A DNA stretch of 64,000 nt, taken from NCBI GenBank assembly GCA_902773665.1, contig CACYFF010000001.1, positions 115,204 to 179,203 of the forward strand, read 5' to 3'. Source of the stretch: an uncultured Eubacteriales bacterium. GTDB lineage: Bacteria > Bacillota > Clostridia > Peptostreptococcales > Anaerovoracaceae. A program made the position numbers and the translations under genes. Below are positions 55,992 through 64,000 of this stretch, one piece after another (within the stretch, counting starts at the first letter, position 1; each line of letters starts with the position of its first letter). The notes beneath the pieces were generated by a model. The model did no database searches and was not told the DNA's origin. It was given only the letters and a program-made list of their open reading frames with translations.

Positions 55992-57341
55992 TTAATCCAG
56001 GGGGCTGCTGCCCTCCACGTAGCGGTCCACGAACTTGGTGAACCGGGGGATCCAGGTGAGGCGCACCGTGCCGGTCTCGCCGTTTCTCTGCTTCGCGATG
56101 ATGACTTCGCAGATGTTGTCGGGCTCTTCCTCCGCCGTGCGGTAGTAGTCTTCTCTGTGCAGGAACATGACGACGTCGGCGTCCTGTTCGATGGCGCCGG
56201 AGTCGCGCAGGTCCGAAAGCATGGGCCTGTGGCTGCCCTGCCGCTTTTCCGAAGCTCTCGAGAGCTGGGAAAGCACGATGACGGGGCACTCCATCTCTCT
56301 GGCCAGCTGCTTTAAGTAACGCGAGATATTGGACACTTCCTGCTGGCGGCTTTCGCTCTGGATGTCCGCGCTCATGATCTGCAGGTAGTCCACGACGATG
56401 AGGTCGATCTTGCGCTCCGCGTTGATGCGGCGGCACTTGTTGCGCATCTCCATGACCCCGATACCGGGCGTCGCGTCGATGATGATATCCTTTTCGGACA
56501 TGCGGCCGATGGAATCCAATACGTCGTTCAGATCCTCGTCGGACAGGTCGCCGATCTCCAGGCGCTTGCTGTCCACCCGCGAATCCATGGAGATGAGACG
56601 CATGCCCAGCGCTTCCTTCGCCATTTCCAACGAGAAGATGACCACGCGTTTGTCCTCTTTTAACGCCACGTTCTGCGCGATGTTGAGGGCAAAGGCGGTC
56701 TTTCCCATGGACGGACGGGCTGCGATGATGATGAGGTCGGATTTGTGCAGACCGTTGAGCTTGTTGTCCAGATCCTTAAAGCGGGTGGGGATGCCGGGCA
56801 GCGCGCCGCCGTTCTCCTTGGCCGCCTTGATGGCCTCCAGGTTGACGCTCAGTACGTCCTTCAGATCCGAGTACTCCGTGGTCTGGCGAGTCTTGGCGAT
56901 GTCGAAGATGCTGGCTTCCGCGAAGTCCAGCACTTTTTCCGACTCCAGTTTCTCCTCGTAACTCTTCTCCACGATGCCGCTGGCTGCGGTGATGAGCCGG
57001 CGCAGCATGGCCTTCTCCGCCACGATGCGGGCATACTGCACCGCGTTGGCGGTGGTGGGGACCACCGTGGACAAAAAAGCGATATAAGCCCGGCCGCCCA
57101 CGGCTTCCAGGCTGTTTCTTCTCTTTAAGCTTTCCGACACCGTAACGACGTCAATGGGCTCGCTGCGCTGGTACAGATCCAGCATGCTGCGGTAGATCTC
57201 CTTGTGGCTCTCGGGATAAAAGTCGTCGGGCTTTAAGATCTCCGAGACCGCGAAGAACGTCTCCTTATCGATCAGCACAGCGCCGAGCACGCTCTTTTCC
57301 GCCTCGTCGCTGTGAGGCGGGATGCGTTCCATCTGGCTCAT
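55992..57341 (-). CDS. dnaB: replicative DNA helicase DnaB
   Basis: 449 residues. N-terminal DnaB domain starts RIPPHSDEAEKSVLGAVLID; the RecA-like helicase domain has Walker A ARPSMGKTA (near 205), IDATPGI, LIVVDYLQIMSA (Walker B, near 312) and LSQLSR then RPMLSDLRDSGAIEQDAD (near 365). It unwinds DNA at the fork as a hexamer. It follows rplI by 18 bases, the conserved Firmicute gdpP-rplI-dnaB order, so this is the chromosomal copy, not a phage gene. Confidence 0.96.
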   Translation of the reverse strand: MSQMERIPPHSDEAEKSVLGAVLIDKETFFAVSEILKPDDFYPESHKEIYRSMLDLYQRSEPIDVVTVSESLKRRNSLEAVGGRAYIAFLSTVVPTTANAVQYARIVAEKAMLRRLITAASGIVEKSYEEKLESEKVLDFAEASIFDIAKTRQTTEYSDLKDVLSVNLEAIKAAKENGGALPGIPTRFKDLDNKLNGLHKSDLIIIAARPSMGKTAFALNIAQNVALKEDKRVVIFSLEMAKEALGMRLISMDSRVDSKRLEIGDLSDEDLNDVLDSIGRMSEKDIIIDATPGIGVMEMRNKCRRINAERKIDLIVVDYLQIMSADIQSESRQQEVSNISRYLKQLAREMECPVIVLSQLSRASEKRQGSHRPMLSDLRDSGAIEQDADVVMFLHREDYYRTAEEEPDNICEVIIAKQRNGETGTVRLTWIPRFTKFVDRYVEGSSPLD

Positions 57342-57359
57342 GTCTGCACTTCGCTCCGT

Positions 57360-57806
57360 TTATTCCGTAACTACGTCCACCTTGCACTTGGCCTGTACGC
57401 CCGGGAACAGCCTGAGCGTAACTTCCGTAACGCCGGTCTGCTTGATGGGGGCGTCCAGATCGATCTTTTTCTTATCCAGTTCGATGAGGAATTCCTTCTG
57501 GATCGCTTCCGCGATATCCTTGCTCGTGATGGCGCCGAACAGTCTGCCGTTCTCGCCGGCCTTCGTAACGACCTTGACGGTCTTGGCCTCGACCTTGGCC
57601 TTGATGTCCTCCGCCACCTGCTTATCGATGGCTCTCTGCGCCTCGATCTGCGCTCTCTGCTTTTCCAGCACCTTCATGTTGGCGGGCGTCGCCTCCATGG
57701 CGAGCTTCTTGGGCAGCAGCATGTTGCGCGCGTAACCGTCGCTCACCTTTACGACCTGGCCGGCCTTGCCCTGGCCCTTAACGTCCTTTAATAAGATGAC
57801 CTGCAT
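57360..57806 (-). CDS. rplI: 50S ribosomal protein L9
   Basis: 148 residues. [32 protein letters not shown] split over residues 1-32 is the L9 signature; the long central helix and small C-terminal domain follow. It lies 15 bases after gdpP and 18 bases before dnaB. Confidence 0.97.
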   Translation of the reverse strand: MQVILLKDVKGQGKAGQVVKVSDGYARNMLLPKKLAMEATPANMKVLEKQRAQIEAQRAIDKQVAEDIKAKVEAKTVKVVTKAGENGRLFGAITSKDIAEAIQKEFLIELDKKKIDLDAPIKQTGVTEVTLRLFPGVQAKCKVDVVTE

Positions 57807-57821
57807 GTGTCTGTTTCCTTT

Positions 57822-59558
57822 CTACATTAAACCTGATTCTCTCAGGACCGATACGACTTTCGCGATGGCCTCCTCCGGGCCTTCTTCCACTTGGGCCGCG
57901 GCGATGTTCAGGTGACCGCCTCCACCCAGTTTTTCCATGACCGTCTGCACGTTGATCGTTCCCCGCGAACGGGCGGAGACCATGGTGCGGTCCGTGCCTT
58001 TTCCTGCCGCGAAGGCGGTGTGCACGCCTCTCACGTCCAGCAGCTCGTCCGCTGCCTGGGCGACCAGCACCTGCATGGCGGGGTCACTGTCCTTGGTATA
58101 GGCAACGGCCACGCCTTCCCCTAAGATCTCGGCGTTGGCCATGATGTTGCTCTTCTTCTTTACGAAGTCCAGCTTGAGTTTAAAGAAGCTGCGCACGTTG
58201 GTGTTGTCCGCACCCATGCGGCGCAGCCAGCTCGCCGCGTCGAAGGTCCGCACGCCGGTGTTGATGGCGAAGCCCTTCGTGTCCACGGTGATGCCCGCCA
58301 GCAGCGCGTCCGCGTCGAACTTGTCGATGCTGCTCTTGTCCACGGCGTATTGCAGCAGTTCCGTTACGAGTTCGCTGGCCGAAGACGCGTAGGTCTCCAT
58401 GTGCATCAGCGTGGGGTTCTCCACCGCGTCCTTCGACTTTCTGTGGTGGTCGATGACTGCGATCCGGTTTACCTGCTGCAGGATGGGCGGATACTCCGCG
58501 ATGGCCGGGATATGCGAATCCACGAGGATGATCAGCGTATTGTCCGTCGCCAGCTGGGACGCCTTTTCGCCGCTGATAAAGCTGTACCGGCCGGTCTTGA
58601 CCGCCGCCTCGTAGATGATATCGATCGCCTGGCCTACGTTGTCCAGGATGATGTCCGTGGGCTTGCCGGCGCTGCGAGCGAAGGTGTACATGCCGATGGC
58701 GGAGCCGATGCAGTCCATGTCGGGCCTTGCGTGACCCATGATGAACACCCGGTCGGAACTTTTGACCAGCTGCATCAGGGCGTGGGCCATGATGCGGGCC
58801 TTGCCCTTGTTGCGCTTTTCCACGCTGGGAAGGGAGCCGCCGTAGTATTCGATGTCCCCGTCCTCGTGCTTGATGACCGCCTGGTCGCCGCCTCTGCCCA
58901 GCGCCAGATCCATGGCTTCCTCTGCCAGGGCCTGGATGCGGGAGAAACTGCCGCTGCCCGTTCCGATGCCGATGGAGACGGAGGTGGGGAAATCCGCCTG
59001 GGTCTCGATCTCGTGCATCTGGTTGATAATGGGGAATTCGCTGCGCTTCTGCTCGGCGAGATATTTGTTCTCGAACTGCGCGTAGTACCGGTTGCTGCGC
59101 ACCCGGGTGACGGCTGCGTCCAGATACTGCGTCCAGGCGCGGATCTTTTTGTCGATCTCCGCACCGATGGAGGACTGCTCCTCCACGGGAGAGCTCGCCA
59201 GCAGTTCGTCGTAGTTGTCGATGTTGATGAAAGCGATGCAGCTCTGGGCGTCCTCGTTCGCCTTCTTCAGGCGCTCGATCTCCGCAGCTGCCGCCTTATC
59301 CGTAACGGTGCCGTCTTCCTTGATGCCTGCCTCGTCCATGTGCTGACGGATGACCGATTCCTCGTACTCCTTGATGGATTCTTCCGAGGCCTGCCCCATC
59401 AGCTTCGTGTGGTAGATGCTGAGAGCGGCGACGATCAGAAACGCGACGATGCCCGCGTATACGTTCAGCCACAGGATGATGAGGGCCAGAACGATCATTA
59501 CGATCATATCGATCCGGGTAAAGCTCCGGATCAGATTGTGAAGAAATTTCCCGTTCAT
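57822..59558 (-). CDS. gdpP: GdpP-type c-di-AMP phosphodiesterase (DHH/DHHA1)
   Basis: 578 residues, shorter than the usual 650. Two membrane helices (about 18-50), then a short helical linker where the PAS domain normally lies, a degenerate GGDEF domain (about 120-240, with SVSIGIGTGSGS in place of GGDEF-type residues), then DHH (about 270-400: MGHARPDMDCIGS, DSHIPA, AVIDHHRKS) and DHHA1 (GGHLNIAAA near the C-terminus). All DHH metal ligands are present, so it should hydrolyse c-di-AMP. The missing PAS part suggests no haem or ligand sensing there. First gene of the rplI-dnaB-dnaD run. Confidence 0.92.
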   Translation of the reverse strand: MNGKFLHNLIRSFTRIDMIVMIVLALIILWLNVYAGIVAFLIVAALSIYHTKLMGQASEESIKEYEESVIRQHMDEAGIKEDGTVTDKAAAAEIERLKKANEDAQSCIAFINIDNYDELLASSPVEEQSSIGAEIDKKIRAWTQYLDAAVTRVRSNRYYAQFENKYLAEQKRSEFPIINQMHEIETQADFPTSVSIGIGTGSGSFSRIQALAEEAMDLALGRGGDQAVIKHEDGDIEYYGGSLPSVEKRNKGKARIMAHALMQLVKSSDRVFIMGHARPDMDCIGSAIGMYTFARSAGKPTDIILDNVGQAIDIIYEAAVKTGRYSFISGEKASQLATDNTLIILVDSHIPAIAEYPPILQQVNRIAVIDHHRKSKDAVENPTLMHMETYASSASELVTELLQYAVDKSSIDKFDADALLAGITVDTKGFAINTGVRTFDAASWLRRMGADNTNVRSFFKLKLDFVKKKSNIMANAEILGEGVAVAYTKDSDPAMQVLVAQAADELLDVRGVHTAFAAGKGTDRTMVSARSRGTINVQTVMEKLGGGGHLNIAAAQVEEGPEEAIAKVVSVLRESGLM

Positions 59559-59617
59559 GATACCATCCTTTCATTGGGCGAAACTCCACCCAATAAGACA
59601 GTATATTATACCATAGT

Positions 59618-61459
59618 TTACTGGGGATTAACAGAGCGGCCGAAATAGTCGCAGCGCAGCACGTCGCCTGCGAGAGAGAGGAACTGCAGCGTCTCGGGGG
59701 TTGGTCCGCCCCACTCCCTGCCGTCGTACCAGGAGCCGCCCCGGAAGATGGCGGTGCCGCCGTCCGCGGAGAAGATATCGCTGCCCGGATACCAGGCGTA
59801 GTCCGCGTCCAGACCGAACAGGTTGACGACCGTGGGTGCGATGTCCATGGTGGAGGTCACCTTGGGGATGCTGCGGGCAGGAAGGTCTTTCGACCAGATA
59901 AAGAAAGGTGTATGACAGATCGCGTCCATGTCGGACACGCCCTTGAGCTTCATCACGAGGTCCGTATCCGTCATGTACTTGCAGTAATGGTCCGTAAAAA
60001 ACACCAGCGCCGTATCCTCCGCGAGGCCGCTGTCCTCCAGCGCCTGCATCAGTTCGCCGACGAAGGCATCGGTCTCCATGGCGTGAGCCACCGCCAGCAG
60101 GTATTCCTCAGAACGTCTGGCTTCGATGGGAAGGCTGGCCCGGGCTACCGCGGTCTTCGCAGCGGCGAGATGGGGGTCGGAGATATTGGCCATCTCCTCC
60201 GTATAGGGCCCGTGACCCGAGAACGTAAGAATAAAGTCGAAAAAGGGCTGGTCCGCGGTCATATAGCCGAAGCCCCGCATCAGCTGGGTATCCAGCATAT
60301 AGTCGTCCATCCCCATATTGTAGTGGTAATAGTAGGGGCCGTAGCCGAGGTTCTTGTGGATGCTGCCCCGGTTGTAGATGACCGGATCTGCGCTGTGGAA
60401 GGTCTTGGCGGTATAGCCCGCTTCCGTAAACAGTTTGGCCAGCGCCATGGGGAACGTGTTCTCCTCGTAGGCGGAGGTGTCCAGGCCCGCAGAGGGCGGG
60501 ATCTGGCCGGTGTTGGCGAGGAATTCGGTATTGAAGGTGGAAGCGGTAATATAGAGGCTGGAATAGTGGTTTGCAAAGTCCACGCTCTGCTGCCGCACCG
60601 CATACAGATTCGGCATATAGTCTTCCGTGAGCAGCCATGTATCGATGGATTCCAGCAGGATGAAGAAGCAGTTCTTTCCGGCCAGCTTTCCGCTGTAGGC
60701 GTTGGATCTGTGGGGCGATGCCTGCTTTTCCGCGAACCAGGCGTCCAGTTCCTCGTACATCTTGCCGTACTGGCGGGCATCCGACTGCAGCGTCGACACG
60801 ACGAAACTGCGCCACAGATACTGGTACATGCCGCACAACTCCATGGCCCGGTTCGCATTGCTCATGTCGTGGTAAATGTAGTTGTCCGTCGTCTTATCCT
60901 CCGACTGCACGCGCCAGGACATCTGCGTGGTGATCTCCGGCATCAGCTGGAAATGGGTCACAGCGCCTCCGGTGACCCCGGCAGCCAGCAGGACTGCGCC
61001 AACGATCGCCCGGCCGCGGCTGTAGCTGCTCTTTTCCATACACACAGACATGCATAAAACGGCAAGAAATACGCATAAAGCGCAGATCATAAAGCCGGGG
61101 GAGAAGATCAGATACTCCTTGCTGAAGAATTTGGCGCCGTCCTCCGCATAGTCCAGGTCCGCGACGGAGAAGAAGCTGCCCGTCAGATGATGGATGACGC
61201 TGTGCACAAGGCAGAGCGCGCTCCAGAAGGCAACAAGCAAAGGCATGGCGATGCGCCGGCCCCGGTCCGGGAGCAGACAGACGAAGCCCGTGAGCCCGGC
61301 AGCCCAGAACAGCGAGAAGAGCAGCGCGGTGCCGGAGCAGCTTTCCGCAAAGCCGCCTTCCAGAAAAGCGGCACGAAAAACGAGGTCCAGGAGGACCAGG
61401 CTCAGGAAAAACGCGCAAAGGCTTGGAATATGAAGGGTTTTCTTGGTATTGCCATCCAT
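59618..61459 (-). CDS. LTA synthase-like sulfatase family membrane protein
   Basis: 613 residues from the ATG at 61459; the open frame runs 99 bases further upstream without a ribosome site, so the start is tentative. Five hydrophobic segments (about 10-180) precede an extracellular alkaline-phosphatase-type domain: FILLESIDTW (metal Glu), ASTFNTEFLANTG (catalytic Thr, near 310), FTDHY near 490 and TSTMDIAPTVVNLFG. The layout is that of LtaS/phosphoglycerol transferases that build lipoteichoic or similar polymers. No glycolipid synthase genes adjoin. It lies 60 bases from gdpP in the same direction. Confidence 0.88.
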   Translation of the reverse strand: MDGNTKKTLHIPSLCAFFLSLVLLDLVFRAAFLEGGFAESCSGTALLFSLFWAAGLTGFVCLLPDRGRRIAMPLLVAFWSALCLVHSVIHHLTGSFFSVADLDYAEDGAKFFSKEYLIFSPGFMICALCVFLAVLCMSVCMEKSSYSRGRAIVGAVLLAAGVTGGAVTHFQLMPEITTQMSWRVQSEDKTTDNYIYHDMSNANRAMELCGMYQYLWRSFVVSTLQSDARQYGKMYEELDAWFAEKQASPHRSNAYSGKLAGKNCFFILLESIDTWLLTEDYMPNLYAVRQQSVDFANHYSSLYITASTFNTEFLANTGQIPPSAGLDTSAYEENTFPMALAKLFTEAGYTAKTFHSADPVIYNRGSIHKNLGYGPYYYHYNMGMDDYMLDTQLMRGFGYMTADQPFFDFILTFSGHGPYTEEMANISDPHLAAAKTAVARASLPIEARRSEEYLLAVAHAMETDAFVGELMQALEDSGLAEDTALVFFTDHYCKYMTDTDLVMKLKGVSDMDAICHTPFFIWSKDLPARSIPKVTSTMDIAPTVVNLFGLDADYAWYPGSDIFSADGGTAIFRGGSWYDGREWGGPTPETLQFLSLAGDVLRCDYFGRSVNPQ

Positions 61460-61638
61460 GTCGGAACGATCCGTTTCTTTCTTTATTTTGCGAGGATTTT
61501 TACAGTATACCATAAACCGGTGCGCGTTTTGTGCTCCGGAACGGGATAAAATGCACATCTTTTATTTTTGTGAATAAAATGCTATACTGAAGTCGATATA
61601 TCGCAATACTTACTTTTTCGAAAAAGGAGGCAACACCC

Positions 61639-62013
61639 ATGGGCAAATTTGTTATCAAAGAGACCAAGACCGGCTTTACGTTCCGCCTGAAGGCAGGCAA
61701 CGGCGAGGTCATCGGCACTTCCGAAGTCTACAAGGCAGAAGACACCTGCAAGAACGGCTGCGCCAGCGTTGCCAAGAACGCTCCGATCGCGAACATCGAA
61801 GATCAGACCGTAGAAGGCTTCGAGAAGCAGAAGCACCCCAAGTTCGAAGTGTACACCGATAAGGCCGGCGAGACCCGCTTCCGCCTGAAGGCTGCCAACG
61901 GCGAGATCATTCTGGCTTCCGAAGGCTATGCAGCAAAGAAGAGCTGCCTGAACGGCATCGAGAGCGTCAGAAAGAACGCAGTAGACGCCGAGATCGTCAA
62001 GGAAGAAGCATAA
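61639..62013 (+). CDS. DUF1508 (YegP-like) tandem-repeat protein
   Basis: 124 residues made of two DUF1508 units (about 3-55 and 65-118), each with an F-R-L-K-A-x-N-G-E core: TFRLKAGNGEVIGTSEVY and RFRLKAANGEIILASEGY, followed by a Cys-containing helix (DTCKNGCASV, KSCLNGIESV). YegP-type proteins are small, soluble and of unknown function. AAAAAGGAGG stands 7 bases before ATG. A rubredoxin gene follows at 31 bases, so both may be expressed together. Confidence 0.92.
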   Translation: MGKFVIKETKTGFTFRLKAGNGEVIGTSEVYKAEDTCKNGCASVAKNAPIANIEDQTVEGFEKQKHPKFEVYTDKAGETRFRLKAANGEIILASEGYAAKKSCLNGIESVRKNAVDAEIVKEEA

Positions 62014-62044
62014 TCCACCATATTGTTAAAGGAGACTATCACCA

Positions 62045-62206
62045 ATGGACAAGTATGTATGCAGCGTCTGCGGTTATGAGTATGACCCCGCAGTAGGCGA
62101 TCCCGATAACGGTATCGAACCCGGCACCGCCTTCGAAGATCTGCCCGCAGATTGGGTCTGCCCGCTCTGCAGCGTTGGCAAGGACGAATTCGAAAAGGCC
62201 GAATAA
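62045..62206 (+). CDS. rubredoxin
   Basis: 53 residues. Two CxxC knuckles, [12 protein letters not shown] (about 4-15) and [15 protein letters not shown] (about 36-50), bind one iron. The [15 protein letters not shown] segment between them is standard. It carries single electrons in the cytoplasm, often to superoxide reductase or rubrerythrin in anaerobes. AAAGGAG lies 9 bases before ATG. Confidence 0.97.
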   Translation: MDKYVCSVCGYEYDPAVGDPDNGIEPGTAFEDLPADWVCPLCSVGKDEFEKAE

Positions 62207-62358
62207 GCATTAAGACAAAAACAACACAGGGGGACAGATATGATATGCTCCCTTTATGAGAGACAGTGAAAAAAGAAAATCACTGTTAATCATGAAGGGA
62301 GTTTTCATATGGGGAGAAAAGGAGTCAAGATACCTAATAGTTATGTTTTGAGAACAAA

Positions 62359-62985
62359 ATGAGCAAGTGTGAGGCTGCCCAGCATTTGGGAGTCAACAAT
62401 GGAAGTGTACTGGCGTGGGTATACAGGTATCGTGAACAAGGCGAACTTGCCTTTCTCGACACAGGCAGGAACAATGTATATTCTTCTGAATTACGATCAC
62501 AGGCAGTCAGCAGTTACCTTAATGGTGAAGGCTCTCAAAGAGAGATTGCTGCAAAGTACGGGTTAAAAGACACATACCAGCTCAGGCATTGGATAAAGAT
62601 GTATAATGACGGCAAAGACTTCTCACAACGCAGGATGTCAGGAGGAAGCCGTATGAAGGCATCAAGGACCACCACCAAAGAAGAACGCGTCAGGATCGCC
62701 AGGGAATGTCTGGCCAACGGCAGGAACTACGGTGAGACCGCCATCAGGTACAACGTCAGTTATCAGCAGGTCTATGGCTGGGTAAACCGCTACGTCGAGC
62801 TCGGCGAGGCCGGGCTTGAAGACCGGCGGGGCAAACGCAAGGCGGCGCAGGCTCCACGCAGCCGGGAAGAAGAGCTTCAGATAGAAATCGAAAAGCTCAG
62901 GCATGAACTGTACATGGCGCAGATGGAGCGTGACCTGCTAAAAAAAGTCGCGGAACTGGAGAGGGAAGAACTTTATCGCAAGTAA
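62359..62985 (+). CDS. IS3-family transposase OrfA (helix-turn-helix protein)
   Basis: 208 residues from ATG at 62359. Two helix-turn-helix units (SKCEAAQHLGVNNGSVLAWV and REIAAKYGLKDTYQLRHWI) and a third (ETAIRYNVSYQQVYGWV) bind the ends; a C-terminal leucine-zipper-like helix (EEELQIEIEKLRHELYMA) joins partners. A short ORF starting MGRKGVKIPN at 62310 ends in TGA overlapping this start (ATGA), and MGRKG is the usual first motif of such OrfA proteins, so the reading frame seems broken near its N-terminus. The run CTA AAA AAA G at 62938-62947 is a likely -1 frameshift site. Confidence 0.85.
   Translation: MSKCEAAQHLGVNNGSVLAWVYRYREQGELAFLDTGRNNVYSSELRSQAVSSYLNGEGSQREIAAKYGLKDTYQLRHWIKMYNDGKDFSQRRMSGGSRMKASRTTTKEERVRIARECLANGRNYGETAIRYNVSYQQVYGWVNRYVELGEAGLEDRRGKRKAAQAPRSREEELQIEIEKLRHELYMAQMERDLLKKVAELEREELYRK
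62940..62947 (+). promoter_or_regulatory. probable programmed -1 ribosomal frameshift site
   Basis: A AAA AAA G in the OrfA frame. From here the -1 frame has no stop and runs through YCTEAFGYPVNPC into OrfB, giving an OrfAB fusion transposase as in other IS3 elements. Confidence 0.75.
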
Positions 62986-63041
62986 GGCAGTCACATCTCT
63001 ACAGTTCCATCAAGTATTGCACGGAGGCTTTTGGCTACCCG

Positions 63042-63878
63042 GTGAACCCCTGCTGCCGGATACTTAAGGTCTCAAGGTCGGCATATTACAAGTGGCTGCG
63101 CGGCGATGCCGGCGGAAGAGTAAGGCAGAACAGATTCATAGCCGGGAAGATCGAAGAGATCCATAACGAGGACCCGTCCAAAGGCTACCGGAGGATAAAT
63201 GACGACCTCAGGCGCAGGCACGGCATCAGGGTCAACGACAAGCGGATCCTCAGGATATGCAGAGCCAGGGGGATCAGGTCGACTATCAAGTATGCCAGTC
63301 ATGGCTGCACCATAAAGGCGGACAATCCGCAGTTCATCGCGGAGAACATTCTTGACAGGGACTTCACGGCGGAAAAACCAAATGAAAAGTGGCTGACAGA
63401 CGTCACGGAATTCAAATGGTACGATGAAAACAAGGATAAGCACAAGGTTTATCTGAGCGCGATCCTGGACCTGTTCGACAGGCGCATCGTCTCATACGTG
63501 ATCAGCGACCGTAACGACATCCCCCTTGTGTTCACCACATTCGATCAGGCGATCGCGGCCAATCCCGGAGCATCACCTTTGTGTCACAGCGACCGCGGAT
63601 TCCAGTATACCTGCAGGACGTTTCACGCAAAGCTCGAAGCTGCGGGCATGACACAGAGCATGTCGAGAGTGGGCAAATGCATCGACAACGGCCCCATGGA
63701 AGGGTTCTGGGGGATACTCAAGCGCGAAAGATACTATGGCAGGCGCTTTAACAGCCGTAAAGAACTGACTGACATGATCGAGAGCTTTATCCACTACTAC
63801 AACAACGGGAGATACCAAAGGCGTTTCGGGGTGCTGACTCCGATGGAGAAGCATGAACAGTATTATCTGGCGGCATAG
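63042..63878 (+). CDS. IS3-family transposase OrfB (DDE integrase domain)
   Basis: 278 residues from GTG at 63042, but the frame is open upstream to the slip site at 62940, and homology (SSIKYCTEAFGYPVN) begins before GTG, so the natural product is probably the frameshifted OrfAB. HTH_21 region (KGYRRINDDLRRRHG), then rve domain with the acidic triad in KWLTDVTEFKW, AILDLFDRRIVSY and MEGFWGILKRERYY. The C-terminus (YYNNGRYQRRFGVLTPME) is typical. The gene looks intact. Confidence 0.93.
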   Translation: MNPCCRILKVSRSAYYKWLRGDAGGRVRQNRFIAGKIEEIHNEDPSKGYRRINDDLRRRHGIRVNDKRILRICRARGIRSTIKYASHGCTIKADNPQFIAENILDRDFTAEKPNEKWLTDVTEFKWYDENKDKHKVYLSAILDLFDRRIVSYVISDRNDIPLVFTTFDQAIAANPGASPLCHSDRGFQYTCRTFHAKLEAAGMTQSMSRVGKCIDNGPMEGFWGILKRERYYGRRFNSRKELTDMIESFIHYYNNGRYQRRFGVLTPMEKHEQYYLAA

Positions 63879-64000
63879 ATATCCCTGCAGCAGAAACGAC
63901 GCGGGGTAGTCCGGCTGCATAAAAACAGCCAACAACATTGCTGTTGCTGGCTGCGAAAATCTTATGATTTTTCACTGTCCACTTGACGGGTAGCAGTTCA

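Larger units (their letters stand above)
62247..63994 (+). mobile_element. IS3-family (IS150-like) insertion sequence
   Basis: The element holds orfA and orfB and is bounded by imperfect inverted ends. The inner core gacagtgaaaaa (about 62262-62273) is repeated in inverse near 63969-63980, and the outer bases gct.cc also match. Exact ends and target duplication are not resolved because the right end lies 6 bases from the window edge. A hairpin near 63925-63955 with a T-run on the minus strand may block inward transcription. Confidence 0.8.

Noticed and set aside
54735..57341. Prophage replication module (dnaB-dnaD)
   Set aside because: The genes follow gdpP and rplI in the conserved chromosomal order, with no integrase, capsid or lysis genes around; the neighbouring M23 peptidase has a membrane anchor and G5 domain, not an endolysin layout.
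1..64000. CRISPR array or defence island
   Set aside because: No set of evenly spaced direct repeats and no cas, restriction or toxin-antitoxin genes were seen; the CPBP protease alone is not evidence of a defence system.

Overview
The window looks like a chromosomal segment of an anaerobic, GC-rich member of the Bacillota, most likely class Clostridia. The grounds are gene content: scpA/scpB, a GdpP-type c-di-AMP phosphodiesterase beside rplI-dnaB-dnaD, a ComEB-type dCMP deaminase next to a WecA/TagO-like transferase, SpoIIE/STAS partner-switching proteins, an SLH-domain surface protein, many ferredoxin- and rubredoxin-type genes, and an ABC-F gene with a Firmicute-style attenuator. There is no prophage and no CRISPR array. 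One IS3-family element sits at the right edge. Most genes lie on the minus strand.

Layout. 1-3.3 kb: NifS-like desulfurase (cut by the window edge), CPBP protease, tRNA-Lys, LUD protein, small membrane protein. 3.3-10.6 kb: a dicarboxylate/amino-acid symporter carrying an N-terminal degenerate RsbW-like domain, divergent from a plus-strand operon of STAS protein, STAS-APH kinase fusion, membrane SpoIIE phosphatase with its own RsbW-like kinase domain, psuK and psuG. 10.6-17.7 kb (minus): an amino-acid catabolic operon of P-loop protein, 2-oxoacid:ferredoxin oxidoreductase subunits D-A-B-C, SLC13 transporter, aminotransferase and CoA-transferase. 17.8-20.4 kb (plus): glutamine-amidotransferase-like hydrolase, then an ABC-F gene with leader peptide and terminator. 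20.3-24.8 kb (minus): HAD phosphatase, EamA transporter, scpB, scpA, lytic transglycosylase. 24.9-32.8 kb: 2-hydroxyacid dehydrogenase, PhzF protein, wecB, wecA-like, comEB, truA, glnS and an Lrp/AsnC regulator. 32.8-33.9 kb: a degraded DUF3793/flavodoxin locus with iron-box-like repeats, a 225-bp palindrome and tRNA-Arg. 34-44 kb: SbsA-Ig protein, tadA, ClC channel, two alanine racemase paralogues flanking an SDR, an SLH/WG-repeat protein, MarR, DUF3048 lipoprotein, cobS. 44.3-50.2 kb: nitroreductase, serpin lipoprotein, cobU, cobT, AEC transporter, glycerate kinase. 50.2-59.6 kb (minus): two coupled membrane proteins, a CofE-like protein, M23 peptidase, DnaD fused to a DnaC N-terminal domain, dnaB, rplI, gdpP. 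59.6-64 kb: LTA-synthase-like sulfatase, DUF1508 protein, rubredoxin, IS3 element.

The most unusual assembly is the 3.3-8.7 kb module. It has every part of a partner switch (STAS antagonist, RsbW-type kinase, SpoIIE phosphatase) but no sigma factor nearby, and it faces a transporter whose own N-terminus resembles an RsbW-type domain. I infer, without proof, that the switch may act on transport instead of transcription. Other notable points are the attenuator in front of the ABC-F gene, three unrelated long palindromes in intergenic regions, a repeated REP-like terminator hairpin with a decayed third copy, the DnaD-DnaC chimera, and the DUF3793/flavodoxin deletion fusion.

Start codons were re-chosen from ribosome binding sites where the longest open frame began too early. 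All functional calls rest on reading motifs by eye; no database search was run.
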